Assembly: GCF_008014775.2 (NCBI RefSeq)
Contig: NZ_CP144914.1
Span: 1,302,001 to 1,366,000 of the forward strand
DNA length: 64,000 bases
Direction of reading: 5' to 3'
Source of the DNA: Alkalicoccus halolimnae
GTDB taxonomy: Bacteria > Bacillota > Bacilli > Bacillales > Salisediminibacteriaceae
Positions 8,732-17,251 of this stretch are shown in pieces; position 1 is the stretch's first letter, and each line of letters starts with the position of its first letter. The notes below the pieces were generated by a model that was not told where the DNA came from, did no database searches, and saw only the letters and a list, made by a program, of their open reading frames with translations. Both the position numbers and the translations under genes were made by a program.

Positions 8732-9850
8732 ATGGAGACAAAATATAATTACGTTAAAAATCACATCAAATCGAAAATTCTGCAAGGTTTTTTTCAGCCG
8801 CATCAGAAAGTGGGATCGGAAAATAACCTTATTCAAGAATACAACGTGAGCAGACATACGGTCCGCAAAGCTATCGATGAACTTGTGAATGAAGGCTGGA
8901 TTTATAAAAAACAGGGGGCGGGTACTTTTTGTGCTGACCGGACCGCGCCAAAGTCGTCCCGGGAACAACGAAATAAAAATATTGCTGTTATAACTACTTA
9001 CTTCTCTGACTATATCTTTCCGACAATTATCCGTGGTGCGGAAAGTTTCCTAAGTGAAAATGGCTATCAGGTCACGGTGTTCAGTACCAACAATGATATT
9101 GAGCAGGAAAGAAGATGTCTTGAGGCGGTTCTTTCCCAGCAGTTCGACGGAGTTATTATCGAGCCGACTAAAAGTGCGCTTCCCAACCCAAATATTAATT
9201 ACTACTTGAATTTTGAGCGGATGGGAATTCCTTATGTTATGATCCATGCTTATTATGAGGAACTGGAGCCTGTTCATATTATTATGGATGATGTTGAAGG
9301 CGGACGTATTCAAACAAAGCATCTTCTTGACCTCGGACATGAACACATACTCGGCTTTTTCAAAAATGATGATATCCAAGGTATTAAGCGAATGAAAGGC
9401 TTTATTAAAGCCCACCGTGAATGTGGAGTCTCACTCAGCCCGCAGAATATTGTCACTTATACAACAGAGACCAAAAATGCTCTGCCTACACAGATGCTGG
9501 AGGAAAAGCTCAAAGGTGGAAATGAGTTGCCGACAGCTATTGTCTGTTATAACGACCAGCTGGCTATTCAGCTTCTTGACGTACTGAGGAAAATGAAACT
9601 GGCTGTCCCAAAGGATATTTCCATCGTTGGGTATGATGACTCCTCTCTTTCTGTTGCTTCGGAAGTTAAACTTACAACGGTAAAACATCCTCAGGAAGAA
9701 ATGGGGATTGAGGCGGCTCAGCTTATAAAACAGATAATCGAAAAAAAAGAGAACAGCCTGCAGGAACCGATTATAAAGCCGGTAATCTTCAATCCGGAAT
9801 TAATTATCCGCAGCTCTACAGGTAAAACAGGTATCAAAGAGGTGAATTAA
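8732..9850 (+). CDS. araR: Arabinose repressor AraR (GntR head, LacI-type effector domain)
   Basis: AraR represses arabinose genes until L-arabinose binds it. Residues 1-70 form a GntR-type winged helix (KNHIKSKILQGFFQPHQKVGSENNL, VSRHTVRKAIDELVNEGW, KKQGAGTF). Residues 80-370 resemble a periplasmic-binding/LacI fold (IAVITTYFSDYIFPTIIRGAE, DGVIIEPT, DDVEGGR, PTAIVCYNDQLA, ISIVGYDDS). This head-body mix is the hallmark of AraR. The stop codon abuts the ATG of araM, so the two are translationally coupled. Matching operator-like boxes occur at its own promoter and at the operon promoter. Confidence 0.94.
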   Translation: METKYNYVKNHIKSKILQGFFQPHQKVGSENNLIQEYNVSRHTVRKAIDELVNEGWIYKKQGAGTFCADRTAPKSSREQRNKNIAVITTYFSDYIFPTIIRGAESFLSENGYQVTVFSTNNDIEQERRCLEAVLSQQFDGVIIEPTKSALPNPNINYYLNFERMGIPYVMIHAYYEELEPVHIIMDDVEGGRIQTKHLLDLGHEHILGFFKNDDIQGIKRMKGFIKAHRECGVSLSPQNIVTYTTETKNALPTQMLEEKLKGGNELPTAIVCYNDQLAIQLLDVLRKMKLAVPKDISIVGYDDSSLSVASEVKLTTVKHPQEEMGIEAAQLIKQIIEKKENSLQEPIIKPVIFNPELIIRSSTGKTGIKEVN

Positions 9851-11017
9851 ATGCATGCTTTTCATGAGTGGTATGATTCTTACAGGAACAACTGCTCCTG
9901 TGGAAGGAAGCATGAAAGGTTAACAACAGAAGAATTTTTACTGGGAGACGGAGTTTTAAAGAAACTCTGTCCTTTTTTAAAAAAGAAAAATTTTACGCGC
10001 CCGTTGATCGTATGTGACAAAAACACGAAAAAAGCTGCAGGTAACAGCATCATTCTATTATTAGATCAGCAGGAGATCAGTTATGATCTGACGGTACTCT
10101 CTGAAAACGACCAGGGAGATGTCCTGGCAGAAGAAACTGCATTGGTACACACTATGGTGGCATCAAATTCTGACACGGATGTGCTGATTGCGGTCGGATC
10201 CGGTACTATTCATGACATTAGCCGGTTTGTAAGCTACAAGATGAAACTTCCTTTTATTTCCGTGCCGACTGCACCTTCTGTAGACGGATTTAATTCTAAA
10301 GGAGCCCCTATTGTCTTAAATAAAAAGAAGGTTACATATCAGACGCAGGCACCAATAGCTCTTTTTGGCGATATTAATATTTTGAAAAATTCCCCGCAGA
10401 AGATGATAGCTGCCGGATTTGCCGATATGTTGGGGAAGCATACATCGATGGCGGATTGGGAATACGGTAAAATTACTGCAGGAGAACCTTATTGTGGAGC
10501 GGCAGCTCTGATGACAAGGGAGGCACTGCAGCTTGCAATGGACAGCGCGGAATCTCTCGCAGAGGCCGAGGAAAAAGGAATCTACAACTTAATGACAGCT
10601 CTAATTTACTCAGGGATGGCTATGGCTCTTTTCGGTCATTCCCACCCTGCTTCCGGAGGGGAGCATCATCTATCCCATTACTGGGAAATGATTTTCCTTA
10701 AAGAAGATCAAAAACAGCTCCTTCACGGAGAGAAGGTAGGTGCTGCGTGTGGCATTATCGCTGATCACTACCATCAAAATAAACAGCAGATTATAAGTGC
10801 TGCGGAAGATTCTAAGCAGGGGGAGATTAAAGAAATATTTAATCAGCTTCCATCAGGGGAATCGATAAGAAACGTTTTGGCATGCGCCGGAGGGAAGTCA
10901 ACGGCTGAAGAGCTTCACCTGGCCGACCATGTGGTTGAGAACGGGCTCAAAAACGCTCACTTAATAAGAGACCGCCATACGATGCTTAGAACTCTGAATA
11001 GTACTCCCAACAGCTGA
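9851..11017 (+). CDS. araM: sn-glycerol-1-phosphate dehydrogenase AraM/EgsA
   Basis: AraM of Bacillus reduces dihydroxyacetone phosphate to glycerol-1-phosphate with NAD(P)H. The 388-residue protein shows the iron-type dehydrogenase fold: DVLIAVGSGTIHDISRFVSYK, PTAPSVDGFNSKGAPI, and metal ligands in AAGFADMLGKHTS and FGHSHPASGGEHHLSHYW. It begins with the base after the araR stop and its ribosome site lies inside araR. In B. subtilis araM is likewise in the arabinose operon, though not next to araR. Why a G1P-forming enzyme travels with arabinose genes is unclear. Confidence 0.92.
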   Translation: MHAFHEWYDSYRNNCSCGRKHERLTTEEFLLGDGVLKKLCPFLKKKNFTRPLIVCDKNTKKAAGNSIILLLDQQEISYDLTVLSENDQGDVLAEETALVHTMVASNSDTDVLIAVGSGTIHDISRFVSYKMKLPFISVPTAPSVDGFNSKGAPIVLNKKKVTYQTQAPIALFGDINILKNSPQKMIAAGFADMLGKHTSMADWEYGKITAGEPYCGAAALMTREALQLAMDSAESLAEAEEKGIYNLMTALIYSGMAMALFGHSHPASGGEHHLSHYWEMIFLKEDQKQLLHGEKVGAACGIIADHYHQNKQQIISAAEDSKQGEIKEIFNQLPSGESIRNVLACAGGKSTAEELHLADHVVENGLKNAHLIRDRHTMLRTLNSTPNS

Positions 11018-11098
11018 ATTGTATCAGGCTGATCCAACTTCCTGTCCCTTTTAAATTTCATTGTTGAATAAGAAATCCTGCGGCTTCTTCACCTGCTG

Positions 11099-11199
11099 CC
11101 CGGAAAGCGTCCCCATGGAAACGAAAGCGTCTGTTTACAGAAGCGTAAACTGAAATTGGGTGTTCCACATATAATAGATATTTTATTGTCAAGGCAGTC
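11099..11199. repeat. Family B dispersed repeat, partial copy
   Basis: GGAAAGCGTCCCCATGGAAACG, AAAGCGTCTGTTTACAGAAGCG and a tail ending TTGTCAAGGCAGTC match the copies at 5201-5297 and 57610-57660. It lies just downstream of araM and, with the following terminator, accounts for the araM-gntP gap. Confidence 0.65.
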
Positions 11200-11217
11200 T
11201 TTCAGTTTAATCATCAG

Positions 11218-11254
11218 AAAAGTCCTGAAGAGTTCTCCTCTCCAGGACTTTTTT
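11218..11254. terminator. Terminator between convergent araM and gntP-like genes
   Basis: AAAAGTCCTG pairs with CAGGACTTTT around a 15-base loop, followed by T residues. An A run on the other side suggests it serves both directions. Confidence 0.85.
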
Positions 11255-11321
11255 GAATGATTATTAAAGAGATATATTGAAAACTTTAGTTGATAGAGTT
11301 ATTTTGTCATAATCAAAAGCC

Positions 11322-12578
11322 TTAAAAGAGGCCGGTAATTCCGTAAATAATTGTAGCAGTAAGGGCCATTACGAACCCGGCGGCTGTCTCATATGGAAAC
11401 AGCTTCAGTCGTTCTTTTATCGTCATCCCTACACTTGCAGCAGAGGCGTGAAAGAAGCTCCCGTGAGGCATATGATCGAGTACCGTCGCTCCGGCATGAA
11501 TCATAACAGCCCCGGCTAATGCGGAAACACCCAGCTCAAGCAGTGTTCCGCTGAAGACTTCCCCTGCAACAACGGAGCCAGCTGTCGTAGATGCCGTCGC
11601 TCCTCCCATAAAAATCCCCGATAAAGGAGCTATAGCATAAGCAGGAAGCCCGCCTGCCTCTATAGTACCGGTAATCAAAGCCGGAAGCATAGAATTGGAA
11701 ATAATCCCCGCAATAGCCCCGGTTCCCAGAAGTAAGACAGCCACGGCAGATACTTTGTTGAGTCCGCTGATGAAAAAAGCATTCAACTGAGAGGACTGCC
11801 CCATCACTATTGCTCCCAGAACCGCTCCTGCAGGAAGGGCAATGAGGGGATCTATTTCTATGCCGGCAACCGGTCCTGCCAGAAGAAGCAGGATAGCAGT
11901 GACAGGCGCTGTTGCAGCAGCGGCCGGGTGAGGAAGTTTTGAAGATTCTTCCGGCATTTCTTTATGGACCACAAAGCTTCCTCGTGATTTAAGCCTCTCT
12001 GCGATTAAATAAGTGACGATAATACCAGCGAAAGCGGAGGGAAGCCCTGCAGCCATAAGTGTGGTCAACGGCAGATCAAACGCATCTGATAAAGCAATTG
12101 TATTCGGATTCGGAGAAATTAAGTTGCCTGCTTTGCCTCCTCCTACCATCGCCAGAAGAACAGAGGGTCTCGAAAAGTTTGCTTTATAAGCCACTGCCAT
12201 GGCAATGGAGGCTACAGTCATAACAGCAATAACAATAAATACACCGACAGCAGTCAATACAGCAGTAGCCAGAACAAGGGCAAGCAGTGCTCTTTTTTGA
12301 CCGAGCAGCCTGACTACTCCGGCGGCGATTGAGCTGGCAGCTCCAGAATCGATCATGACTCCGGCTAATATACCCGCTGCAATGACTCTCATGACGGCGG
12401 GTATCATGCCCTCCGCTCCTTCCATGATGAATCCTACTGTTGCAGGTAAATCTGCCCCTCCGAGAAGTCCTCCTGCAGCAGCACCAGCTAAAAGGGAATA
12501 GACGGGAGGAATTTTTATTAGAATAAGGATAATTGATAAGATTAAACCGGCTAAAGCACCGACAGCAGTAACAGTCAT
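11322..12578 (-). CDS. GntP-family permease (gluconate/glycerate type)
   Basis: A 418-residue, almost wholly hydrophobic protein with 10 or more membrane segments. It shows GntP-superfamily features: a glycine/alanine-rich N-terminus, AGVMIDSGAASSIA, GGGKAGNLISPNPNTIALSDAF near residue 150, and TASTTAGSVVAGEVF near 330. Members import gluconate, glycerate or related hydroxy acids with protons. Glycerate is the likeliest substrate because glycerate kinase lies on the same strand beyond the arabinose block, but that is inference. GAAGGAG precedes the ATG. Confidence 0.82.
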   Translation of the reverse strand: MTVTAVGALAGLILSIILILIKIPPVYSLLAGAAAGGLLGGADLPATVGFIMEGAEGMIPAVMRVIAAGILAGVMIDSGAASSIAAGVVRLLGQKRALLALVLATAVLTAVGVFIVIAVMTVASIAMAVAYKANFSRPSVLLAMVGGGKAGNLISPNPNTIALSDAFDLPLTTLMAAGLPSAFAGIIVTYLIAERLKSRGSFVVHKEMPEESSKLPHPAAAATAPVTAILLLLAGPVAGIEIDPLIALPAGAVLGAIVMGQSSQLNAFFISGLNKVSAVAVLLLGTGAIAGIISNSMLPALITGTIEAGGLPAYAIAPLSGIFMGGATASTTAGSVVAGEVFSGTLLELGVSALAGAVMIHAGATVLDHMPHGSFFHASAASVGMTIKERLKLFPYETAAGFVMALTATIIYGITGLF

Positions 12579-12607
12579 GGTTAAGCTCCTTCTTTCGCAG
12601 ATAATGA

Positions 12608-12624
12608 GTGATCTATATTATCAC
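12608..12624. promoter_or_regulatory. Possible operator before the GntP-like gene
   Basis: GTGAT and ATCAC are inverted around seven A/T-rich bases, 30 bp upstream of the permease start. The interior contains a -10-like TATATTA. This would be a reasonable repressor site, but a 5-bp half-site can arise by chance. Confidence 0.3.
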
Positions 12625-12681
12625 GAAGCTTAAAAGTTGAAAACAGGGGAGCAGTAAATCAGAAATACTCTGTTTTTTATA

Positions 12682-12800
12682 AGCTGTGTTAAAGTCCGTT
12701 GTTTATAAATATAGGAAACTTCGCTTCAGCTCTGCCGTGGAGGCGCTTTCCGGGCGGGATCTTCCAATCTTATTCTTCAACGGGCACGTTTCCGCTTCGT
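12682..12800. repeat. Decayed family A element
   Basis: It begins AGCTGTGTTAAAGTCCGTTGTTTA and continues AAATATAGGAAACTTCGCTTCAGC, matching the left end and interior of the copies at 3885 and 13006. The right terminal repeat is not recognisable, so it looks truncated or rearranged. A GC-rich segment (GGCGCTTTCCGGGCGG) follows. Confidence 0.5.
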
Positions 12801-12890
12801 TTTGATTTCACAAGTCTAATAAAGTTGAAGAACAAAGCTCCCTGACTAAATAAAAATAAGAGTTGTTTAACGTCAGGGCTGGATAAACGA

Positions 12891-12928
12891 AACTCCTCTC
12901 AGGATGAAAGCTCACCTTGAGAGGAGTT
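12891..12928. other. Stem-loop in the 12.6-13.1 kb gap
   Basis: AACTCCTCTCA and TGAGAGGAGTT form a perfect 11-bp stem around a 16-base loop. There is no clear T run on either strand, so termination is uncertain. A second short inverted pair (CCCTGAC/GTCAGGG) lies at 12840-12878. Confidence 0.45.
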
Positions 12929-13005
12929 CAGGATTACTGCATGTTTTTACAGTCTGGAACGGGGGACAGGCAGGCTTGCAGATGGAAAAAATGCAATTGA
13001 AACTA

Positions 13006-13119
13006 AGCTCTTTTAAAGCAGTCGTTGTTGATTAGTATAGAAAACTTCGCCGCAGCCAGGCAAGTGAAGAAAAAGGAGCCGCAGGCACTCCGAAAACAAC
13101 ACGGAGCTTTAACAAAGCC
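13006..13119. repeat. Family A MITE-like element, second copy
   Basis: A 114-bp element with ends AGCTC-N4-AAAGC and the inverse of GGCTTTGTTAAAGCTCC, and the shared interior GAAAACTTCGC plus GGAGCCGCAGGCA. It is the best match to the ara-leader copy. No direct repeat of the flanks is obvious, so it is probably older. It abuts the 3' end of the lipoprotein gene that follows. Confidence 0.65.
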
Positions 13120-13124
13120 AAAAA

Positions 13125-13526
13125 TCAAGAAAACGCAAGCTTTTCCTGTTTTGAAGATTCGTCTTCCTCCCATTCAACTTTAATAATGAATGTCTTCCCA
13201 TCTGCATAGCCTTCCGTAAACTGATAGTTCACAAAGTTCTCCGTAAACGGCTGCTCTTTTTCAGGAAGTTCTGCTTCCCGGATTATATGAGTTCCATTCA
13301 ACCATTCAGGAAGACAAGTGTAAGAGAAATTTCCCCGGGCATCTCCATTGTAAAAAAGATTCATATCTGCGGATTCAATCACGTCGTCATCATGTTCGAT
13401 ATGTTCAACTTCAATCAAACCCGACCAATTTTCGCTTTCAGCAGTAAGGGTAGTCGTTTCATTCTCCGCTTCAGCCGATATGCACCCTGTAAGAAAAAGG
13501 GAGATGCATAAAATTATTATTTTCAT
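13125..13526 (-). CDS. Small hypothetical lipoprotein
   Basis: Translation from the ATG at 13526, with AGGAGG 8 bases upstream, gives 133 residues. A short type II signal peptide ends in LTGC (lipid-modified Cys near residue 15). The mature part is strongly acidic (EAENETTTLTAESENWSG, EHIEHDDDVIESAD). It should be anchored to the outer face of the membrane. No family recognised. The gene's 3' end lies against a family A repeat. Confidence 0.7.
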   Translation of the reverse strand: MKIIILCISLFLTGCISAEAENETTTLTAESENWSGLIEVEHIEHDDDVIESADMNLFYNGDARGNFSYTCLPEWLNGTHIIREAELPEKEQPFTENFVNYQFTEGYADGKTFIIKVEWEEDESSKQEKLAFS

Positions 13527-13771
13527 ACGTTCTGCCTCCTGAAGCATCCGGACGTTTTTTTAGAAAAATTCATAGTGGAGAAAAAAGCATGTGAACTATT
13601 ATAAATAGCTGCACGTTATTTATTCGCAAATACTTACGAAAAGTGTTTTAAAATTGAAATCGGGGTGGACTACGTAAATAGACCAACTGTTTTCTAATAC
13701 CACGTGATTTAAATAATAAACGTATTTTCATCAAACAAATGAAGGGGCATCGAATGACCTATTAATTAAAT

Positions 13772-13801
13772 TTGTTAATCTAAAAATAGTTCCAGTATGA
13801 T
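13772..13801 (+). promoter_or_regulatory. Putative sigma-A promoter
   Basis: TTGTTA (13772-13777), 18 bases, TATGAT (13796-13801), about 30 bases before the zinc-finger protein gene. The rest of the 13527-13834 gap is A/T-rich with no other feature I can support. Confidence 0.5.
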
Positions 13802-13834
13802 AAATTGTAAACAATAGAAAGAAGGGATCAATAA

Positions 13835-14137
13835 ATGAAGCAGCCAATTTGTCCAAATTGTAAAAGAGAGTTCAAATACAGGGAAGTACTGTTTGTAAAT
13901 AGAAGTAAAATTTGTCCGTCTTGTAAAATGGAATTATTCCCAACGCCTGCATCACGTAAAAAACAAGGTTTTCTGCTGTTTGTGATTCTTACTTTCGTCC
14001 TGTCGGTACGGCTGCTGCTCGATCTGAATCCTGGCTTGTATCTGCTTATAAGTACAGGAGCTCTGATCATTATTCTTCTCGGTGTACCTTTTATTACAGC
14101 ATTCACACGGGAAGAGAAACCAATGTTCAGGAGGTAG
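13835..14137 (+). CDS. TIGR04104-type zinc-finger membrane protein
   Basis: The 100-residue protein starts with CPNC (Cys 6 and 9) and CPSC (Cys 27 and 30), the paired CxxC pattern of the TIGR04104 putative zinc-finger family. Two hydrophobic segments (about residues 48-62 and 68-88) follow. A cytoplasmic zinc ribbon on a membrane hairpin is likely. Biochemical role unknown. GAAGGG precedes the ATG, and a promoter is visible at 13772. Confidence 0.7.
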   Translation: MKQPICPNCKREFKYREVLFVNRSKICPSCKMELFPTPASRKKQGFLLFVILTFVLSVRLLLDLNPGLYLLISTGALIIILLGVPFITAFTREEKPMFRR

Positions 14138-14160
14138 TTCAAAGCAGGCATTTCTATGAA

Positions 14161-14452
14161 AAGTTGAGCTATATAAATTGAACTTAATATCTATAGAGAT
14201 AGAAGGAAAGATCTTGAAAGTGGTCTTCATCATCAAAAGAAAGAAGGGGTGTTGTCATTTTTAACGGCAGACCGTCCCTGCATGAAAAACAGAAAAGCAG
14301 TAGAGACCGCTGCAGGGCGCATGGGTGACTCCTGGGCGATGAAGGACGAGCCGGCCACAGGGAGAAGGGATTAGCTGAGTCCGGGCCTGTGCCACCCATG
14401 GAAACGAAAGCTCACGTTCATCACTTATCTACTTTATTGTGAAGGCAGCCTA
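14161..14452. repeat. Family B dispersed repeat, long copy
   Basis: About 290 bp running parallel to 57370-57690. Shared pieces include CTATATAAATTGAACTTAAT at the left end, GGTGTTGTCATTTTTA, CCTGCA-GAA, CAGGGCGCATGG, TGGGCGATGAAGGACGAG, CCGGCCACAGGGAG-AAGGGATTAGCTGAG and CCCATGG-AACGAAAGC. It ends in the GAAGGCAGCC tail also seen at 5297 and 11199. Open frames across it are not supported by a start site or by conservation. Confidence 0.75.
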
Positions 14453-14523
14453 AAAAAAGACCTGCTTAATAAATTAAACGATCTTGGTTGGGAAGGCTTT
14501 GTAATTGGCAAATATGAAACGAC

Positions 14524-14597
14524 CTGTATACAGCTTAATGAATGAACTTTTTCCTCATAAGACAGCGCTTTACTATCTTGTATATACAAGTTATAAT
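14524..14597 (+). promoter_or_regulatory. treA promoter with TreR-type operators
   Basis: TTTACT (14569-14574), 17 bases, TATAAT (14592-14597). The perfect palindrome CTTGTATATACAAG (14577-14590) fills the spacer, and CTGTATACAG (14524-14533) lies 55 bp upstream. Both share the TGTATA-ACA core described for TreR operators in B. subtilis, and treR lies two genes downstream. Confidence 0.8.
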
Positions 14598-14632
14598 AAA
14601 CCAAGACCAGCAAGTACAAGGAGGGCGTAAAA

Positions 14633-16315
14633 ATGACAGCAATGCAGGAATGGTGGCGTAAAGCAGTCGTTTATCAAATTTACCCTAAAAGCTTCAACGA
14701 TACGATGGGGACGGGAGTAGGAGATCTGCAGGGGATCATTGAAAAACTTGATTACCTGAAAAAGCTGGGAATTGACGTAATCTGGCTTACACCGCCGTAT
14801 ACTTCTCCACAGAAAGATAACGGCTACGATATAAGCGATTATTATAATATTCATGAGGAGTATGGAACGATGGACGATTTCGATCAGCTCCTAGATGAAG
14901 CTCATGAGCGTGGAATTAAAGTTATTATGGACATTGTTGTAAATCATACGTCTACCGAACATAGATGGTTTCAGGAATCTGCTTCCTCTAAAGAAAACCC
15001 CTACAGAGATTACTATATATGGAAAGATCCGCATAACGGTGAAGAACCGAACAACTGGCAGTCCAAATTCGGTGGAAATGCCTGGAAATATGATGAAGTG
15101 ACAGGACAGTATTACCTGCATTTGTTTGATGTAACACAGGCGGATTTAAACTGGGAAAATGAACAGCTTCGTCAAGATGTTTATGACATGATGCATTTTT
15201 GGTTTAAAAAAGGAGTCGACGGTTTCCGGCTCGACGTTATTAACCTCATATCCAAAGATCAGGATTTCCCCAATGATGATGGCTCAACAGCTCCTGGTGA
15301 CGGCAGGAAGTTCTATACCGACGGGCCTCGTGTGCATGAATTCATGCAGGAAATGAACAAAAACGTATTTTCCCATTATAATGCCATGACGGTTGGAGAA
15401 ATGAGCTCGACCACAATTGACCATTGTATTAAATATACCCGGCCGGACCGTAATGAGCTGAGTATGACATTTAATTTTCATCACTTGAAAGTGGATTATC
15501 CCGGCGGAGAGAAATGGGCACTCGCCGACTTTGATTTTCATGCATTAAAAAACATTCTTTCCACCTGGCAGAAAAGAATGCATGAAGGCGGAGGCTGGAA
15601 TGCTCTGTTCTGGTGCAACCACGATCAGCCGCGGGTTGTTACACGTTATGGAAACGATACAAAATATCACAATGAATCAGCCAAAATGCTTGCTACAACT
15701 ATTCATATGATGCAGGGCACGCCTTATATTTATCAGGGCGAAGAGTTTGGGATGACGGATCCTAAATTTTCTTCCATCGATGATTACCGGGATGTTGAAA
15801 CGATTAATTTTTACAATACCAAGAAGGAAGCCGGATGGTCTGATGAAGAGATTATGCCATTGATTCAGGGGAAATCCCGTGATAATTCCCGTACCCCGGT
15901 ACAGTGGTCGAATGAAAAGAACGGGGGCTTCACGACTGGTACGCCCTGGATCCCCACTGCAGACAACTATAAGACAATAAATGCAGAATCAGCTCTTGCT
16001 GATCCGGAATCCATTTTTTATCATTACAAAGAGCTGATCCGCCTTCGAAAAGAACTGGACATTGTAACTTTTGGTGATTATCAGTTGGTTTCTGAAGAGG
16101 ACTCGGAAGTCTTTGCCTATACACGCACATGGAATAAGGAAACACTCCTTGTAATTAACAACTTTTATGCGCAGGAAACGGTATTTTCTATTCCATCTCA
16201 TCTCAGAGAGTTACACGCCGAACTGCTTCTTTCCAATTACACGGGAACTGAGCTGCAGCCTCAGCTTTCTCTCCGGCCGTATGAATCACTGGTTTACCGG
16301 CTTGTTAAGGAATAA
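14633..16315 (+). CDS. treA: Trehalose-6-phosphate hydrolase (TreA/TreC)
   Basis: It cleaves trehalose-6-phosphate to glucose and glucose-6-phosphate in the cytoplasm. The 560-residue GH13 enzyme shows the expected order: DVIWLTPPYTSPQKDNGYD, DIVVNHTS, GFRLDVIN with nucleophile Asp near 201, TVGEMSS with acid/base Glu near 256, and FWCNHDQPR with Asp near 331. TreA rather than oligo-1,6-glucosidase is preferred because treR follows six bases later and a TreR operator precedes it. The trehalose PTS gene treP, normally upstream in Bacillus, is missing here. Confidence 0.9.
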   Translation: MTAMQEWWRKAVVYQIYPKSFNDTMGTGVGDLQGIIEKLDYLKKLGIDVIWLTPPYTSPQKDNGYDISDYYNIHEEYGTMDDFDQLLDEAHERGIKVIMDIVVNHTSTEHRWFQESASSKENPYRDYYIWKDPHNGEEPNNWQSKFGGNAWKYDEVTGQYYLHLFDVTQADLNWENEQLRQDVYDMMHFWFKKGVDGFRLDVINLISKDQDFPNDDGSTAPGDGRKFYTDGPRVHEFMQEMNKNVFSHYNAMTVGEMSSTTIDHCIKYTRPDRNELSMTFNFHHLKVDYPGGEKWALADFDFHALKNILSTWQKRMHEGGGWNALFWCNHDQPRVVTRYGNDTKYHNESAKMLATTIHMMQGTPYIYQGEEFGMTDPKFSSIDDYRDVETINFYNTKKEAGWSDEEIMPLIQGKSRDNSRTPVQWSNEKNGGFTTGTPWIPTADNYKTINAESALADPESIFYHYKELIRLRKELDIVTFGDYQLVSEEDSEVFAYTRTWNKETLLVINNFYAQETVFSIPSHLRELHAELLLSNYTGTELQPQLSLRPYESLVYRLVKE

Positions 16316-16321
16316 GAGACA

Positions 16322-17038
16322 ATGCAGAATAAATATTTGCTCATTTACAGGGAAATAGCAGAGGAAATTCAGGCGGGTAAATATGCTGCAGGAGAAAAAC
16401 TCCCTTCAGAGCATGAACTGGTAGAAATGTTCGAAACGTCACGGGAGACTATTCGTAAAGCGTTGAATCAGCTCGCCCAAAACGGATTTATTCAAAAAAT
16501 TCAGGGGAAGGGGTCCATTGTCCTTGATGCACGAAAGTTTGACTTCCCAGTATCCGGTTTGGTAAGTTTTCGCGAACTGGCAGCAAATATGGGGGAGAGG
16601 CACCGCACTTATGTAGAAAAGCTGGAACTTAAAAAGGCGGATAAGTATATACGAAAACAACTTGAAGTATCATCCGCATCAAAAGTGTGGGAAGTTCACC
16701 GCGTGCGGGAAATCGACGGTGAAAAAATTATTCTCGATAAAGATTATTTTAATCAGTCGTATATAAATCATTTAACGGAAGAAATCTGTGAAGCTTCTAT
16801 ATATGATTATATTGAGAATGAACTGGGAATGAAAATCAGCTTTGCAAAAAAAGAAATCATCGTCGTTGAGCCTACAGATGAAGACAGGTCCTATTTGGAT
16901 TTGAATGGCTTTCAGAATATTGTCGTCGTTAAAAATTATGTTTATTTTGATGACGCGGGCTTATTTCAATATACTGAATCGCGGCACAGGCCGGATAAAT
17001 TCAAGTTTGTAGATTTTGCAAGAAGGACTCACTTATAA
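16322..17038 (+). CDS. treR: Trehalose operon repressor TreR
   Basis: GntR/HutC-family repressor of 238 residues; family members release DNA when trehalose-6-phosphate binds. The N-terminal winged helix reads KLPSEHELVEMFETSRETIRKALNQLAQNGFIQKIQGKGS. The UTRA effector domain follows with FPVSGLVSFRELA, WEVHRVREIDGE, ILDKDYF and VVVKNYVYFDDAGLFQYTESRHR, all very close to B. subtilis TreR as I recall it. Six bases separate it from treA, so they share one message and one operator. Confidence 0.93.
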   Translation: MQNKYLLIYREIAEEIQAGKYAAGEKLPSEHELVEMFETSRETIRKALNQLAQNGFIQKIQGKGSIVLDARKFDFPVSGLVSFRELAANMGERHRTYVEKLELKKADKYIRKQLEVSSASKVWEVHRVREIDGEKIILDKDYFNQSYINHLTEEICEASIYDYIENELGMKISFAKKEIIVVEPTDEDRSYLDLNGFQNIVVVKNYVYFDDAGLFQYTESRHRPDKFKFVDFARRTHL

Positions 17039-17202
17039 ATAGGGTGCCTTGGAAATAGTCAAAGAAGCAGGCGTATGTCATAAGCGCTTTTCTCAGCTAA
17101 ACATACGAATATTTATAAAAAATTATACTCTGCTATTCGAAGCTATGAACGAACCACTTAAGGGTTTCTGCAAAAGATCAGACCAGATAGTAAAATAACT
17201 TT

Positions 17203-17238
17203 AAAAAGAACCGCCGGCATAGTTCCGGCGGTTCTTTT
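17203..17238 (-). terminator. Bidirectional terminator
   Basis: AAGAACCGCCGG and CCGGCGGTTCTT pair perfectly around CATAGTT, with A and T runs on either side. It lies just after the hypothetical gene on the minus strand and also downstream of treR. Confidence 0.88.
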
Positions 17239-17251
17239 CTGGTTTTGTCTG

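Noticed and set aside
12608..12624. Reading GTGAT-N7-ATCAC as a defined regulator site
   Set aside because: Listed only as a weak possible operator; half-sites are too short and no matching regulator lies nearby.
14184..14399. 71-codon minus-strand open frame
   Set aside because: It falls in the other long family B copy; the corresponding frame at 57371 differs in sequence and length, so coding is not conserved.
14401..14418. cre-like ATGGAAACGAAAGCTCA before treA
   Set aside because: It misses key consensus positions, and the same word occurs in other family B repeats, so it is part of the repeat.
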